From Saccharum officinarum (taxonomy: Eukaryota > Streptophyta > Magnoliopsida > Poales > Poaceae): DNA of 64,000 bases. A model generated the notes under the pieces. That model searched no databases and was not told the DNA's origin. It saw only the letters and a list, made by a program, of their open reading frames with translations. This document shows positions 9,395 through 19,964 of the stretch, piece by piece (the stretch's first letter is position 1; every line of letters begins with the position of its first letter). The stretch is taken from assembly GCA_020631735.1 (NCBI GenBank), contig CM036154.1, positions 310,001 through 374,000 of the forward strand. Direction: 5' to 3'. The position numbers and the translations under genes are program-made.

Positions 9395-11938
9395 CGCTGC
9401 TTGCTGGCCGTGACTGTATCGGTAGAGCATCGTACGTTGCCCAAGGAAGGGTACAATGTAGCTTCATTCCTTGTTGGGTATGGAGGCAGCGGACATGTAT
9501 ATGCATTGCAATTGCACCATTTGAGGTTCATTTGTATCAAAGATTTATGTTAGCATGAAGTGGATGAGGACTACTATTTTTATTTATATGAGGAGTATTA
9601 TTTTATATATATGAGAAGTATTATTTTATTTATATGTGGAGGTGTTTTATTTATTGTAAATATCATATCCTTAACATCTTTATGGAAATTTTTTGGATTA
9701 ATAATTTTATCATGAACCTTTTTATTCATTATTGTTATGACTTGTATATTCTTCTATGATTAAATCAATGTTTAATCAAGTTGTAGTTTGAATGACATGA
9801 TCAGGCAGTTTGCTTGTTGAGATTTATTCTCACCCCTTTATCTTTCCAGGTGATTGATTGGATGCCTTGCTTGAAAGGATTGGATTAGCGGCACATCTTC
9901 ACTGTTCATTCACACTTAGTGATAATTACAATGCTTGGGCTTGATGTAATAAACTTAGTATAAAAGACATGGTGCTCCTTCATGGTTTAATTAAAACATA
10001 GCAATGGAACCTATCTTAATCACAATTTTTTCCTATTCTTGCTTCCGCATTTTACTTTGACGATGGGCGTATGTTGTTGGGTTTTTGTTGCCAAGTTTTA
10101 TACTTTGGCACGAGGGTTGGGACATTAGTGACATCTTGGACTTTTGTGGTGCCTTGGGTGTTACACCTGCCTAATCACCATCCTCGTCCACCCGCTAATT
10201 GGTAGTATTGCTGCTTCACCATCCTCCTTTGTGGCCTTCACCACTACTAAGCCATCTTGTTACTGCTGGATTCATAAATTTTCTTATTGTGATAAATCAG
10301 AGTTTGTGCAAAGTGCTGAACCCTTGTGCATGGGCGCACCTTTGTTTATAGGGTCGACAACAGCTACTGACATGGCAAGTACATGAGTGATAGTTGTCTG
10401 ATTACAAGAGCTATACTGGGATACCTATTATCTTGTACAAGGACGCAAACAATCTACTGGCGCCCACCATTTGTGTGTGTTTGAGAAACTTCGTGACCAC
10501 AAGGACTCGATGGCTCGACCAGCAAAGAAAACACAACACAACCCAGAAAAGGATGATGACAACCCACCAAGAACTGACCAAGTTATAAAAGACTGACACT
10601 CAAACAAGGCAAGGACCAATGGAACTAGGCAGTTTTGGACAGAAGACCCAAAGTGAAATAACAGAACAAACAGTGAAAGAACTACAAGACCAGCTTCAAG
10701 CCAAGCAAAAAGAACTTGAAGAGTTTAGAGCCAAGCTAGAGAGAGAAATCACTAAAACAGAGAATAGAAGAAGTTGAAGCCTCTCTTTGTCATGTAAATG
10801 AAGAAACTCATAGTGGCAATAAAGAAGTCATACATCTTGATGACCTAGGATCAGCAACAATACCTTCTCATACGAAGCTCTCAAAGAGCATTCATCTCAA
10901 TCGATCCATGTGTAATATAATTCATGAGTACTATAATTTCCTGTAAGAAGAAAATGACAGATGAATAACATATATTGTAAGGTTCAGTAATTTAATTCAT
11001 GAGTAGGGTGCCCAATGGGCTAGCATATATTCCCCTACAAAGTAGTGGCATAACATCTGATCCTCTAGTTACGCCCAAAATATGAAACAACATGGTTGCT
11101 GAGAATAGAGCAATGGATTTTTCCAGTGCTATATCTCCCATGCACACAAGAAAGCTCTAGTGCAAGAACTCTAGTGACCACCTGAAATATGGATGACATG
11201 CATCCATTTATCCAATGGTTAGTTTTGTGGTTTCTAAGCTTGGCCCTATTTATACCCTCTTGGCCGACCATTTGAAGTGTGTTATAGAGCTCGAAGAAGC
11301 TAGTAGAAGTGTTGAAACCCTCATTATTTATTGTAGCCACCAAAGTTCTTAAGAGAATATTAGGGCAATTAGCAAAAGGAGTAGTTGGTGCTAATGCTAG
11401 TTTAGGCCTTGTTAGCACTCTGATTTAGATGTTAGCCTATATTTTAGTGAGGTTTGTGCACTTCTTTGTTATCCGTGCTTGCACACACCAAGGTTATACA
11501 CTTGTGCATTTTAGGGCTTGTAAGTCTTGCGAGATCACTCCAACCAAGTTTGTAGAGTGGTCGCTAGTGGTGTACAAGGAACTAAGCGCCCTTATCCTTT
11601 TGGCTGAAGCTCTACCAAGTGAAAATATCAGGGAGCGGTTCGGGAGAGGTTTGGTGGAGACCCACTTATGCGTGAGGAAGACCCGTGAGCTATCTAAGGA
11701 TTTACCCAATTAGGAGCTTGGCCATTGCAAGGTGTTCTAACAAGGATTATTTAATATAATGCGCAAGCTTTCCGATACTTTAGTAAAAAAATATTAAGCG
11801 GGAGTTTTCATTCTCTAACCCTTTAACATTTATGTTCTTGCATTCTTTTGTGTTGTCCCCTTTACCTCCTAGTCTAGTTTGCTAGGTTAGTTGATAGGAT
11901 TGGGAACCAAGGGTGCAAGTCTTTTTGCATTGGAGATC

Positions 11939-12048
11939 ACTACTATAGAAAGTTAATCACCGTCGGCTCCAGACCCCCCTTTCAACGACTGTTTTGGCAC
12001 AAGGTTTATGTGCACAAGTTCTACCTATATGTGCACAAGGTTGTCAAT
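11939..12048 (+). mobile_element. CACTA-like left terminus plus inverted duplication in copy 1
   Basis: Compared with copy 2 (GGAGAT-AACAACACTT), copy 1 has about 110 extra bases that begin CACTACTATAGAAAG, like the end of a CACTA (En/Spm) transposon. The insert also contains 12013-12042, which is the reverse complement of the resident 12064-12094 with one indel, so copy 1 now has a 30-bp-arm hairpin where copy 2 has one arm. No matching 3-bp target duplication is found. Confidence 0.5.
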
Positions 12049-12512
12049 AACAACACTTAAAGAAACCTTGTGCACATATAAGGTAGAACTTGTGTAGGTT
12101 TTATCAGTGTTTTTTCCTTACTTTTTAAGTGACCCAATTCACTTCTTTTAGGCGTCCCAAACTCACAATTCCTTCATTTTGTGCAATTTTATAGAGAAAT
12201 CTAAAGTATTTAGGTATAGTTTGCTAATGAACTTGTACTTTGGACCCATTGTTTTTTTATTATATTTGTCTGGTAGGGGGCAACCCCTCCTGTTACCATC
12301 AAAATAAATGACCGTCAAAATGGTCACTCCTACACTCCATAAACCGTCAAATGTTCGACCCTCGGAATTTACTCCCTCTACCATGTATTTATGTTAGTCG
12401 TCGACAGTTGGACCACACGACTAATACTGCTGTGCTGATTTTCTTAGCAATGTAGTATCTTTGTATATGTGATAATGCATAATTGTTCATACGCGCACAC
12501 ACTAGCAATGTA

Positions 12513-12760
12513 CTCTCTTTGTCTCTGAATAAATAGATTCTTAGAGTTGTCTTAAGTCGAACTTTTTAAACTTTGACTAAATTTCTAGAAAAACTTGTCA
12601 AGATTTATGACATCAATTTAGTATAATTAGATATAACATAAAATATTTTTTTCATAATATGCTCATTTTATACTATAGATGTTGTTACTTTTTCCTATAA
12701 AGTTAGTCAAACTTGACTTGCACGGATTCTAAGAATTAATTTATTTGGGGATGAAGGGAG
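12513..12760 (+). mobile_element. Stowaway MITE (Tc1/mariner type)
   Basis: Terminal inverted repeats CTCTCTTTGTCTCTGAATAA and (reverse complement of the right end) CTCCCTTCATCCCCAAATAA are flanked by TA at 12511-12512 and 12761-12762. Length is about 248 bp, with an AT-rich interior. It is absent from the equivalent site in copy 2 (near 28310), so it inserted after the duplication. No coding capacity. Confidence 0.85.
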
Positions 12761-13792
12761 TAGTATCTTTGACCCTCTAAATTTATCTCCACGTCAACTT
12801 GGTCGTACGCACAGATTAGCTACTTGCATATGTATGTACTTGATCAGGTGTCCATGGTTAGACTTAGTTTGCAGTCAACATTGACAACATCTCCTATAGA
12901 GTGTGTACTACATGAGCCATCACTAGCTGACTTACCCATCATTGTGGACTTCCCCTTCACGCCGGCATAATTTCCAACTCTTCTTCCACCAATCCAAGAC
13001 TTTTCACGACACGCTCAAATACTAGACATCCGTACGCATGGATATGGATGTCCCTCTCATTGCCTTGTAAATAAAGCTTGAAAAAGCATGACTGCACCTC
13101 AAGCGTGTGAGCTGCCTGCCCATACAAAGTTGCACGTACAGTAGATCAATAACAAGTTGAGTTTGCTGTGACCGTGAGTACTCAAGGACAGATGATGAAA
13201 TGCATGGAGACTAGCTAGTTCAGCTCGATCAATTACAAACACACGCTGGTCAACGTACAACCATTGCACCGAAACATTTATCGCTTTATTTGTCCACAGA
13301 TATGCAAATGCCAAATCGAGATCATATACATCTTTTAGAAAATGGAAGAGACTTTTTCTGAGTTTTCGCACACAACGTTTATATTATTACATAGTTCCAG
13401 CGATATTTTGGATGAGAAACAAGAAATACAAAAATTATTAAAGTTCCATCCATGGGAAAGCGAACAACTATAATGCAGCGGTCTCTAGTTTTCTGCTCGC
13501 TAACTAGAAAGATTTCTTTGTTTTATCATCACACTGCTGCAGTGTCTAAAATTGCAGTTAGTACAATAGCCAAAAATAAAACAGAAAGAGGCCAGTGGCC
13601 TATATTTTGAAACAGGTGAGTAATTATAACTGAATAGACGTGCTTGACTGGCATATATAGAAGATTAGCAGGTGACAGAGTCATCAAGAAATTGCCAAAG
13701 AGATCTGAAGGCAGGAACCCGGATGGGGGGGGGGGGGGTGTGTCTGTCAACAGAAAGATCATTGCTTCTCTGTGTTCCCGGCATGGACACCC

Positions 13793-14034
13793 ATACTGGC
13801 CATGATGTGCTGAGTATCACTGTTGGATTGTGGCTTGAACCGGCAGTGAAATATTACTTCCTGTTTGTGGCTTGAGCAGACAGCGATAAGGATCTTCGAT
13901 TCACCGCCGGGTCATAGGAACCCCTACCATTTTAATTTTCAAGTTGTGACCTGACAGTGAAGGGTAATCACTGCCGATTTTTAAGCAACCAGCAGTGATG
14001 AGCTAGCAGTGAAGGTTAGTTTTGTGTAATAGTG
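13793..14034 (-). mobile_element. CACTA transposon terminus (right end)
   Basis: Read on the minus strand, the end is CACTATTACACAAAACTAAC followed by repeated TCACTGCYGG-type subterminal motifs (TCACTGCTAGC, TCACTGCTGGTT, GGCAGTGATT). These are hallmarks of a CACTA end. Homology between the two duplicated copies stops where this begins. No transposase is present. Confidence 0.65.
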
Positions 14035-14042
14035 TTAGATCC

Positions 14043-14053
14043 ATGTTTTGCCT
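14043..14053. repeat. LINE target-site duplication, left
   Basis: ATGTTTTGCCT here is repeated exactly at 21188-21198 after a short A tract, bracketing the LINE (and the Copia element nested inside it). Confidence 0.8.
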
Positions 14054-14696
14054 ATGGAGGCAGGGAGGAATATGAACGACTGTTTTGAATACCTGCCGTC
14101 TCAGGTGAAAGGCAGAATTGGCAGCTGGTGTGGGCGTGAGGCAAGCTGTGCGGGTAGAGAGGTACTGATCAAATCAGTGGCCTAAGCGGTACCTACCTAC
14201 TCCATGAGTTGCTTTCTTCTACCAGTTAGTATTTGCAAGAAGATGAAAAGTGCAGTAGCAAACTATTGGTGGGGAAGTTCAGCTGATAACCGACATATGC
14301 ACTGGATGAGTTGGGAGCGGCTCACTCTGCCAAAGCACAAAGGAGGCATGGGCTTTTGGGACCTGAGGAGTTTTAACCTAGCAATGCTTGGAAAGCAAGG
14401 GTGGCACCTCATCACGAGACCGGAATCCCTATGTGCTCGAGAGTACTTAAAGGGCGCTACTACCATGACATGGCGTTCTTGCAGGCTACTCGGAAAAGGC
14501 ACGCTAGCAGTACGTGGAGGGCTATACTAGCAGGCCGTGAAGTGCTACAACATGGTTTGATTAGAAGAGTGGTGAATGAAGATGATACGGCCATCTGGGG
14601 TGATCGGTGGATATCAGACCATTTTGACGCACGGCCGATTACTCCGAGAGTGGAGGGGCACTCGAATCAAGTCTCTGAGCTGCTGACGGACAGCGG
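14054..14696 (+). pseudogene. LINE (L1 type) ORF2, 5' half of remnant
   Basis: The C-terminal part of a non-LTR reverse transcriptase: GREVLIKSVA (with a TAA at 14184), YSMSCFLLPVSICKKM, YWWGSS, WERLTLPKHKGGMGFWDL and WGDRWI. The element is 5'-truncated at 14054 directly after its target-site duplication. It is interrupted by a Copia element after TDSG and resumes at 19970. It originally encoded target-primed reverse transcription; this copy is dead. Confidence 0.85.
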
Positions 14697-15125
14697 TGTT
14701 GGTGTAAGCTCGATGCAGGATGATGTGGAGAGCAAAGGCGCTGAGCTGGCTAAGCAGAGAAGCGCTGGATTTCAAATTTGAATTGAGAGCGGGAGCGGTT
14801 GCATCAGAGGGTGTGGTGACCGCGCCCACGACACACCCTGGAGCTGACAGTTGCATTCTGTACCACTTTGTATCGTGTTTTCTTTAATTCGCATGTAAGA
14901 AACTCTGTTAGTTAGCTGCTGGTATAAGTAGTCTGATGTAAGGAGTGTGTGTTATCAAAAAAAGTGTTGGTTGTAAACACTATTGTACTTGAACCTATTC
15001 AGAGCGAAAAGGGGCGCTGTCACCCTGGCGGTTCCCGACGAGTTCGTGTTCAATACTTGCATTTTTGTGTTCATAGATTAGCCACTTGATTCACTAGCGT
15101 TGTGATTGTGTTCCTGACATCAACA
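14697..15125 (+). mobile_element. Copia element 5' LTR (429 bp)
   Basis: Runs from TGTTGGTGTAAG to GACATCAACA and matches 19536-19964 with about 13 differences in 429 positions by eye (roughly 97% identity), mostly transitions. The host flank AGCGG (14692-14696) pairs with AGCAG after the 3' LTR, a target duplication with one mismatch. The PBS follows at 15128. Confidence 0.95.
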
Positions 15126-15127
15126 CA

Positions 15128-15140
15128 TGGTATCGGAGCC
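15128..15140 (+). promoter_or_regulatory. Copia primer binding site
   Basis: TGGTATCGGAGCC lies two bases after the 5' LTR. It is a one-mismatch version of the usual initiator tRNA-Met primer site. Confidence 0.85.
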
Positions 15141-15174
15141 ATAATCACTCGCTAATCATTCCTAGATCAAGATC

Positions 15175-15530
15175 ATGAGTGAGCGGAGTGAAAGCGGAGG
15201 GAGGGGTGATCGGATTCCCTATCCGACGCTCACGGCGACCAATTACATCAGTTGGAGTATCCGCGTTCAAGCCATCATGGAGGATCAGGGGGTGTGGGAG
15301 GTGATAGAGCCATCGGAGGGTACGTCCTAGCAAGGGGCGACGGCGTTGGCAGCGGCTAAGGCGAAGGATACGAAGGCGAAAGCTCATCTGCTGTAGTGTT
15401 TGCCAGATGATCTCCTGATGCAAGTTGCTGGCAAGAAGACTGGGAAAGAAGTCTGGGACTCGCTCAAGGCGAGGTATGTCGGTGAGGAGCAGGTGAAGGA
15501 GGCACGACTTTTAGACGTTGAAGAGTGAAT
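15175..15530 (+). pseudogene. Copia gag, N-terminal part
   Basis: ATG 15175 opens MSERSESGGRGD, then NYISWSIRVQAIMEDQGVWE and GKEVWDSLKARYVG, the UBN2-type Copia gag. Two in-frame TAGs (one after EGTS near 15328, one after HLL near 15394) replace probable CAG codons. A one-base insertion near 15508-15512 shifts the frame into the next ORF. Confidence 0.8.
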
Positions 15531-16735
15531 TCGACAACCTGAAGATGAAGGAAGACGAGTCGATCGATTCCTATGCCGGGAAACTGGCAACCATGTCAGT
15601 GCGGTATGCGAATCTAGGAGGGTCGCTTGATGATGCCACTCTGGTGAAGAAGATGTTTGACACGATCCCAGAGCGGTTCATCCATGTAGTGGCCGGGATC
15701 GAACAGTTCTTCGATCTCAAGAAGCTGGCCTTTGATGAGGCGGTTGGGAGATTGAAGGCGTTTGAGGAACGCACCAGGAGGGGATCAGGTGGTGTGGCGA
15801 AGACTAAAGATAGTCAGGCATTACTGACGCAAGCCGAGTGGGAAGCGAGGCAGACGCATGCGTCGGGAGAAGGCTCAGGGAAGAGCAGTGGTGGTCGAGG
15901 ACGTGGCCGTGGACGCGGTGGAGGGCATGGTGGCCGTGGTGGACGTGGTGATGGAGGAAGAGATGGTTCTGTCAAGCGCGACAAAAGCCACATCAAGTGC
16001 TTCAAGTGCCATGAGAAAGGGCACTACGCAAACCGGTGTCCAGGAGGTGAGAAGAAGCGAGAAGAGGCTCATCATGCAAAGGCGGTGGAGTATGAGCCGG
16101 CGGTGCTACTTGCTGAGACGGCCATGCCGTGGAAGCAGGAGACAACATCGACAAACAATCTATTGTCAGACGACCGTCAGATAACTCTGAATGAGGTAAA
16201 AATATGTCCTGAACTCCATTACACTAGTGATGGTGTGTCATATGGTGATGTTTGGTATTTGGATAATGGAGCAAGCAATCATATGATTGGGGATAGGGAT
16301 AAATTCAGAGATATTGATTCTACTGTAGCTGGTAAAGTTACATTTGGCGATGGATCTACTATTGAGATAAAGGGAAAGGGTTTAGTACTATTTGAGGGTC
16401 AGTCTGGTGATCAGTGGGTACTCTATGATGTTTATTACATTCCAAAGTTAAAAAGTAACTTGGTTAGTTTGGGGCAATTAACTGAGATTGGACATAGAGT
16501 AGTCATGGATGATGACCTGATTGAGGTAGCTCAAAAGAATCTTGAGAAAATGATCATGAGAGTGCAAAGATCAGTGAATAGGCTATATAAAATTGAACTG
16601 AAAACTGGTGAACCAGTGAGTTTGCTAGCTAATGTGAATGATATGTCATGGCTCTGGCATGGGAGACTTGGGCATGTAAATTTTCAGTCATTGAAAATAT
16701 TATCTGAAAAGGAGATGGCAGGGGGTTACCACTGA
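15518..16735 (+). CDS. Copia gag C-terminus, zinc knuckle, protease, pre-integrase (open frame)
   Basis: This 405-codon open frame is the continuation of gag after a frameshift; its TTG start is not a real initiator. It contains capsid helices (IDSYAGKLATMSVRYANLGG), an Arg/Gly-rich basic stretch near residues 120-150, and a CCHC knuckle (CFKCHEKGHYANRC). The protease site YLDNGASNHMIGD follows near 16258, then the GAG-pre-integrase motif LWHGRLGHVNFQSL. A G-run indel at about 16719-16725 ends the frame before integrase. It belongs to the nested Copia element. Confidence 0.85.
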   Translation: MKSEFDNLKMKEDESIDSYAGKLATMSVRYANLGGSLDDATLVKKMFDTIPERFIHVVAGIEQFFDLKKLAFDEAVGRLKAFEERTRRGSGGVAKTKDSQALLTQAEWEARQTHASGEGSGKSSGGRGRGRGRGGGHGGRGGRGDGGRDGSVKRDKSHIKCFKCHEKGHYANRCPGGEKKREEAHHAKAVEYEPAVLLAETAMPWKQETTSTNNLLSDDRQITLNEVKICPELHYTSDGVSYGDVWYLDNGASNHMIGDRDKFRDIDSTVAGKVTFGDGSTIEIKGKGLVLFEGQSGDQWVLYDVYYIPKLKSNLVSLGQLTEIGHRVVMDDDLIEVAQKNLEKMIMRVQRSVNRLYKIELKTGEPVSLLANVNDMSWLWHGRLGHVNFQSLKILSEKEMAGGYH

Positions 16736-17663
16736 TAGATCATCCTGATCAAGTTTGTCAGTCATGTTTAGCAGCAAAGCAAACTAGATGTTCATTTCCA
16801 CAAGTCTCTAGGTGGAGAGCAGATGAACCACTTGAGCTAATTCATATTGATTTGTGTGGGGCCATTACTCCAGAAACTATGGGTGGGGGTAAGTACTTTA
16901 TGTTGATGGTTGATGATAGTACAAGATGGATGACAGTTTTAGTCCTCAAGACTAAGGATTAGGCTGTTGAGGCTTTTGCAAAATTCAAAGCAGAAGCTGA
17001 AAACACTTTGGGCTACAAAGTCAAATGTGTGAGATCAGATAGAGGAGGAGAGTTTCTTGCAGCTACATTCAAGGAAATTTGTGAGGAGGCAGGGATCAGA
17101 AGGCAGCTAACAACTCCATTCACACCTCAACAGAATAGAGTAGTTGAGAGGAGGAATAGAACTGTCATGGAGATGGCAAGATCAATTATGAAAAGCATGA
17201 AGATACCTAGTAAGTTCTGGGGTGAGGCAGTAAGGCACTCAGTACATCTGCTCAACAGGCTTCCCACAAGGCCAATGGGGTCTAGAACACCATTTGAAGC
17301 ATGGAATGGTAGAAACCACAATTGGGTCACATAAGAGTGTTTGGCTGCAAAGCACATGTCAGAATAGCAAAAGCACATCTGACAAAGCTTGAAGACAGAA
17401 GTGTACCCATGGTGTATCTAGGTGTTGAGGAGGGAAGCAAAGCACACAGACTCTACAATCCACATACCAAGAGGATAGTAGTGAGTAGAGATGTGGTGTT
17501 TGAAGAGAATGTACCTTGGGAGTGGAATGCTGAATTTGGGGAAAATTCAGAGTTTGTTGTTGAAGAAAATGTTGGAGAAATAGCACACCAAAACCATGGT
17601 GGAGTTTATGGTGGTGATAACCATAATGATGATCCACATGATAGTTCAGGGGGAGTACCTTAA
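16736..17663 (+). pseudogene. Copia integrase, two frameshifts
   Basis: The zinc-binding CQSC motif and the catalytic core are readable: HIDLCGAI (first Asp), VRSDRGGEF (second Asp) and QQNRVVERRNRTVMEMARS (Glu). All three acidic residues are kept. A TAG replaces a codon near 16961, and a frameshift near 17320-17334 precedes the C-terminal HIRVFGCKAHV segment. The function was insertion of Copia cDNA into the genome. Confidence 0.85.
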
Positions 17664-17948
17664 CATATGAATGATTCAAATGATGGAGATAATCATGGAC
17701 ATAATTAGTTTGACAATGAAATTGGAAATGGAGAAAATTCAGTGTAGCATAGTAGTGGAACTCAGTCTGAAACTATTGAGAGTCAGGCAACAGTAGGTGA
17801 GAATTCTGCAAGTCATGAAGCAGATTCAGATCAGGGACTGAGTGATGATAACATGGACATTGACCATGATGATGCACCAGTCAGGTTCAGAAATATTTAT
17901 GAAGTGTATGAGGAAGCTGTAGAAGTGGAGTGAACTTCAGATGCAGAT
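17664..17948 (+). pseudogene. Copia integrase-RT linker with four stops
   Basis: The frame reads through as an acidic, Asn/Asp/His-rich linker up to the RT ORF. It is interrupted by TAA, TAG, TAG and TGA, the latter three interpretable as C-to-T changes in CAG, CAG and CGA codons. No other feature is seen here. Confidence 0.6.
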
Positions 17949-19526
17949 GTGGAGGTAAATGCTTTATTGACTGTCATGGAGGAGCCAACCTGTTATCAAG
18001 AGGCTGCAGACAATGCAGACTGGAGAGCAGCAATGGACAGTGAACTTCAGTCAATCAATAAAAACAAAACTTGGAGCTTAGTGAAGTTGCCACCTGGTCA
18101 TAGATCCATAGGATTGAAGTGGGTTTTTAAACTAAAGAGAAATGCAGATGGAGAGATAGTGAAGCACAAAGCAAGGTTAGTAGCCAAAGGATATGTTCAA
18201 AAACATGGAGTTGATTATGATGAGGTATTTGCACCTGTGGCTAGATTAGACACAGTAAGGTTGTTTTTGGCAATGGCTGCAAACTGGGGCTGGGAAGTGC
18301 ATCATTTAGATGTTAAAACTGCATTTCTGAATGGAGATCTTGTGGAGGATGTGTATGTGTCTCAACCAGATGGTTATGCTGTTAGAGGCAAGGAACATAT
18401 GGTTTATAAGCTGAGTAAAGCTTTATATGGACTCAAGCAGGCTCCAAGGGCGTGGAATGTGAAGCTTGATAACTATATGAAGAAATTGGGGTTTAAGAAG
18501 TGTGCTAGTGAGGCAGCAGTATATACTAGAGGAGTTGGAAAAACCAGATTGATATTTGGTGTATATGTGGATGACTTGATAGTGACTGGAGGTGATCCAG
18601 CAGAAATTGCAACTTTCAAAAGGCAGATGACTTCTGAATTTGAGATGAGTGACCTAGGCTTGTTGTCATTTTATCTTGGGATAGAGGTCAAGCAAGAGAA
18701 TGATTGCATTACTATCAAGCAAACAAGTTATGCCAAGAAGGTTCTGTCAAGGTTTGGGATGGTAGATTGTAATCCAACCAAAGTGACAATTAATCCAGGA
18801 ACAGTGTTGCATGAGGACAAGCAGGGTATGGCTGTCGATGCAACTGAGTACAGGAGGATTGTTGGATGTTTGAGATACTTGCTGCACACTAGGCCTGATC
18901 TGGCATTCTCTGTTGGAATGGCTAGCAGATTCATGGAGAGACCTACTGTGCTACATTATAATGCAGTCAAGCAGATTCTGAGGTATGTGCAGGGAACATT
19001 GAACTATGGGCTAGTGTATACAAGAGAAGAGAAAGAAGAAACCCTGATAGGCTATTCAGATAGTGATCATGGAGGAGACAGAGAACACAGGAGAAGTACA
19101 GGAGGAATGGTTTTTTATCTGAATGGGGGACTGATCACTTGGTGTTCACACAAAGAGAAGACAGTGGCATTATCCAGTTGTGAGGCTGAATTCATGGCTG
19201 CAACAGCAGCAGCAATCCAAGCCATGTGGCTCAGGAGTTTGCTGAGTGAGCTCACAAAGAAGAAGCTTCAGTGTGTGATCATACATGTTGACAACAAGTC
19301 TGCAATTCAGCTGATGAAAAATCCTGTATTCCATGGTCGAAGCAAGCATATTGACATAAAATTCCACTACATCAGAGAGTGTGTGGAGAGGGGTCAAATT
19401 GCTGTAAAGTGGATTGGGACACTTGAGCAGAAAGCCGATTCTCTGACGAAAACTATGGCAGTGACCAAGTTGGGTGAGATGAGGCATATGCTAGGTGTTA
19501 GAGAGCTTGAGGAGCATCAAGCTTAA
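17949..19526 (+). CDS. Copia reverse transcriptase and RNase H (intact frame)
   Basis: A 525-codon uninterrupted frame. The RVT_2 domain starts near residue 27 (WRAAMDSELQSINKNKTW), with KWVFKLKRNADG, HHLDVKTAFLNGDL, LYGLKQAPRAW and the catalytic YVDDLIVTGG. RNase H follows from IGYSDSDHGGD and WCSHKEKTVALSSCEAEFMA to DNKSAIQL and HIDIKFHYIRE. It is the only fully open module of the element, consistent with a fairly recent insertion. The upstream gag/integrase breaks make this copy non-autonomous. Confidence 0.92.
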   Translation: MEVNALLTVMEEPTCYQEAADNADWRAAMDSELQSINKNKTWSLVKLPPGHRSIGLKWVFKLKRNADGEIVKHKARLVAKGYVQKHGVDYDEVFAPVARLDTVRLFLAMAANWGWEVHHLDVKTAFLNGDLVEDVYVSQPDGYAVRGKEHMVYKLSKALYGLKQAPRAWNVKLDNYMKKLGFKKCASEAAVYTRGVGKTRLIFGVYVDDLIVTGGDPAEIATFKRQMTSEFEMSDLGLLSFYLGIEVKQENDCITIKQTSYAKKVLSRFGMVDCNPTKVTINPGTVLHEDKQGMAVDATEYRRIVGCLRYLLHTRPDLAFSVGMASRFMERPTVLHYNAVKQILRYVQGTLNYGLVYTREEKEETLIGYSDSDHGGDREHRRSTGGMVFYLNGGLITWCSHKEKTVALSSCEAEFMAATAAAIQAMWLRSLLSELTKKKLQCVIIHVDNKSAIQLMKNPVFHGRSKHIDIKFHYIRECVERGQIAVKWIGTLEQKADSLTKTMAVTKLGEMRHMLGVRELEEHQA

Positions 19527-19535
19527 GGGGGAGAA
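19524..19535 (+). other. Polypurine tract of Copia element
   Basis: AAGGGGGAGAA lies directly before the 3' LTR start at 19536, where plus-strand DNA synthesis would be primed. It follows the RT stop codon almost at once. Confidence 0.8.
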
Positions 19536-19964
19536 TGTTGGTGTAAGCTCGATGCAGGATGACGTGGAGAGCAAAGGCGCTGAGCTAGCTAAGCAGAGAA
19601 GCGCTAGATTTCAAATTTGAATTGAGAGCGGGAGCGGTTGCATCAGAGGGTGTGGTGACCGCGCCCACGACGCACCCTGGAGCTGACAGTTGCATTATGT
19701 ACCACTTTGTATCATGTTTTCTTTAATTCGCATGTAAGTAACTCTGTTAGTTAGCTGCTGGTATAAGTAGTCTGATGTAAGGAGTGTGTGTTATCAAAAA
19801 AAGTGTCGGTTGTAAACACTATTGTACTTGAACCTATTCAGAGCGAAAAGGGGCGCTGTCACCCTGGCGGTTCCCGACGAGTTCGTGTTCAATACTTGCG
19901 TTTTCGTGTTCATAGATTAGCCACTTGATTCACTGGCACTGTGATTGTGTTCCTGACATCAACA
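19536..19964 (+). mobile_element. Copia element 3' LTR (429 bp)
   Basis: Same length as the 5' LTR and about 97% identical by eye. It ends CATCAACA, followed by AGCAG, the near-match of the left AGCGG target duplication. LINE coding sequence resumes immediately (SRAWNVQTVRG). Confidence 0.95.

Larger units (their letters stand above)
7481..10673. other. Non-coding repeat-derived region with short tandem duplications
   Basis: No gene is supportable. The region is AT-rich, with two short diverged tandem duplications (9103-9240 and 9303-9394, listed separately). It resembles LTR or 3'-end sequence of decayed retrotransposons. Frames at 10144-10588 have no recognisable domain. The A-rich stretch at 10500-10673 looks like decayed coding sequence (KELQDQLQAKQKELEEF just beyond) joined to duplicated copy 1. 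Confidence 0.4.
10674..13792 (+). repeat. Duplicated region, copy 1 of 2
   Basis: This stretch is collinear with 22486-29365 (for example, the GAACTACAAGACCAGCTTCA start and the CAGAAAGATCATTGCTT end occur in both). Copy 1 is shorter because it lacks two large insertions of copy 2, but it has its own Stowaway MITE (12513-12760) and a small insertion at 11939-12048. No intact gene is visible; a lost coiled-coil-like frame (KELQDQLQAKQKELEEF) opens it. The alignment was made by eye. Confidence 0.75.
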
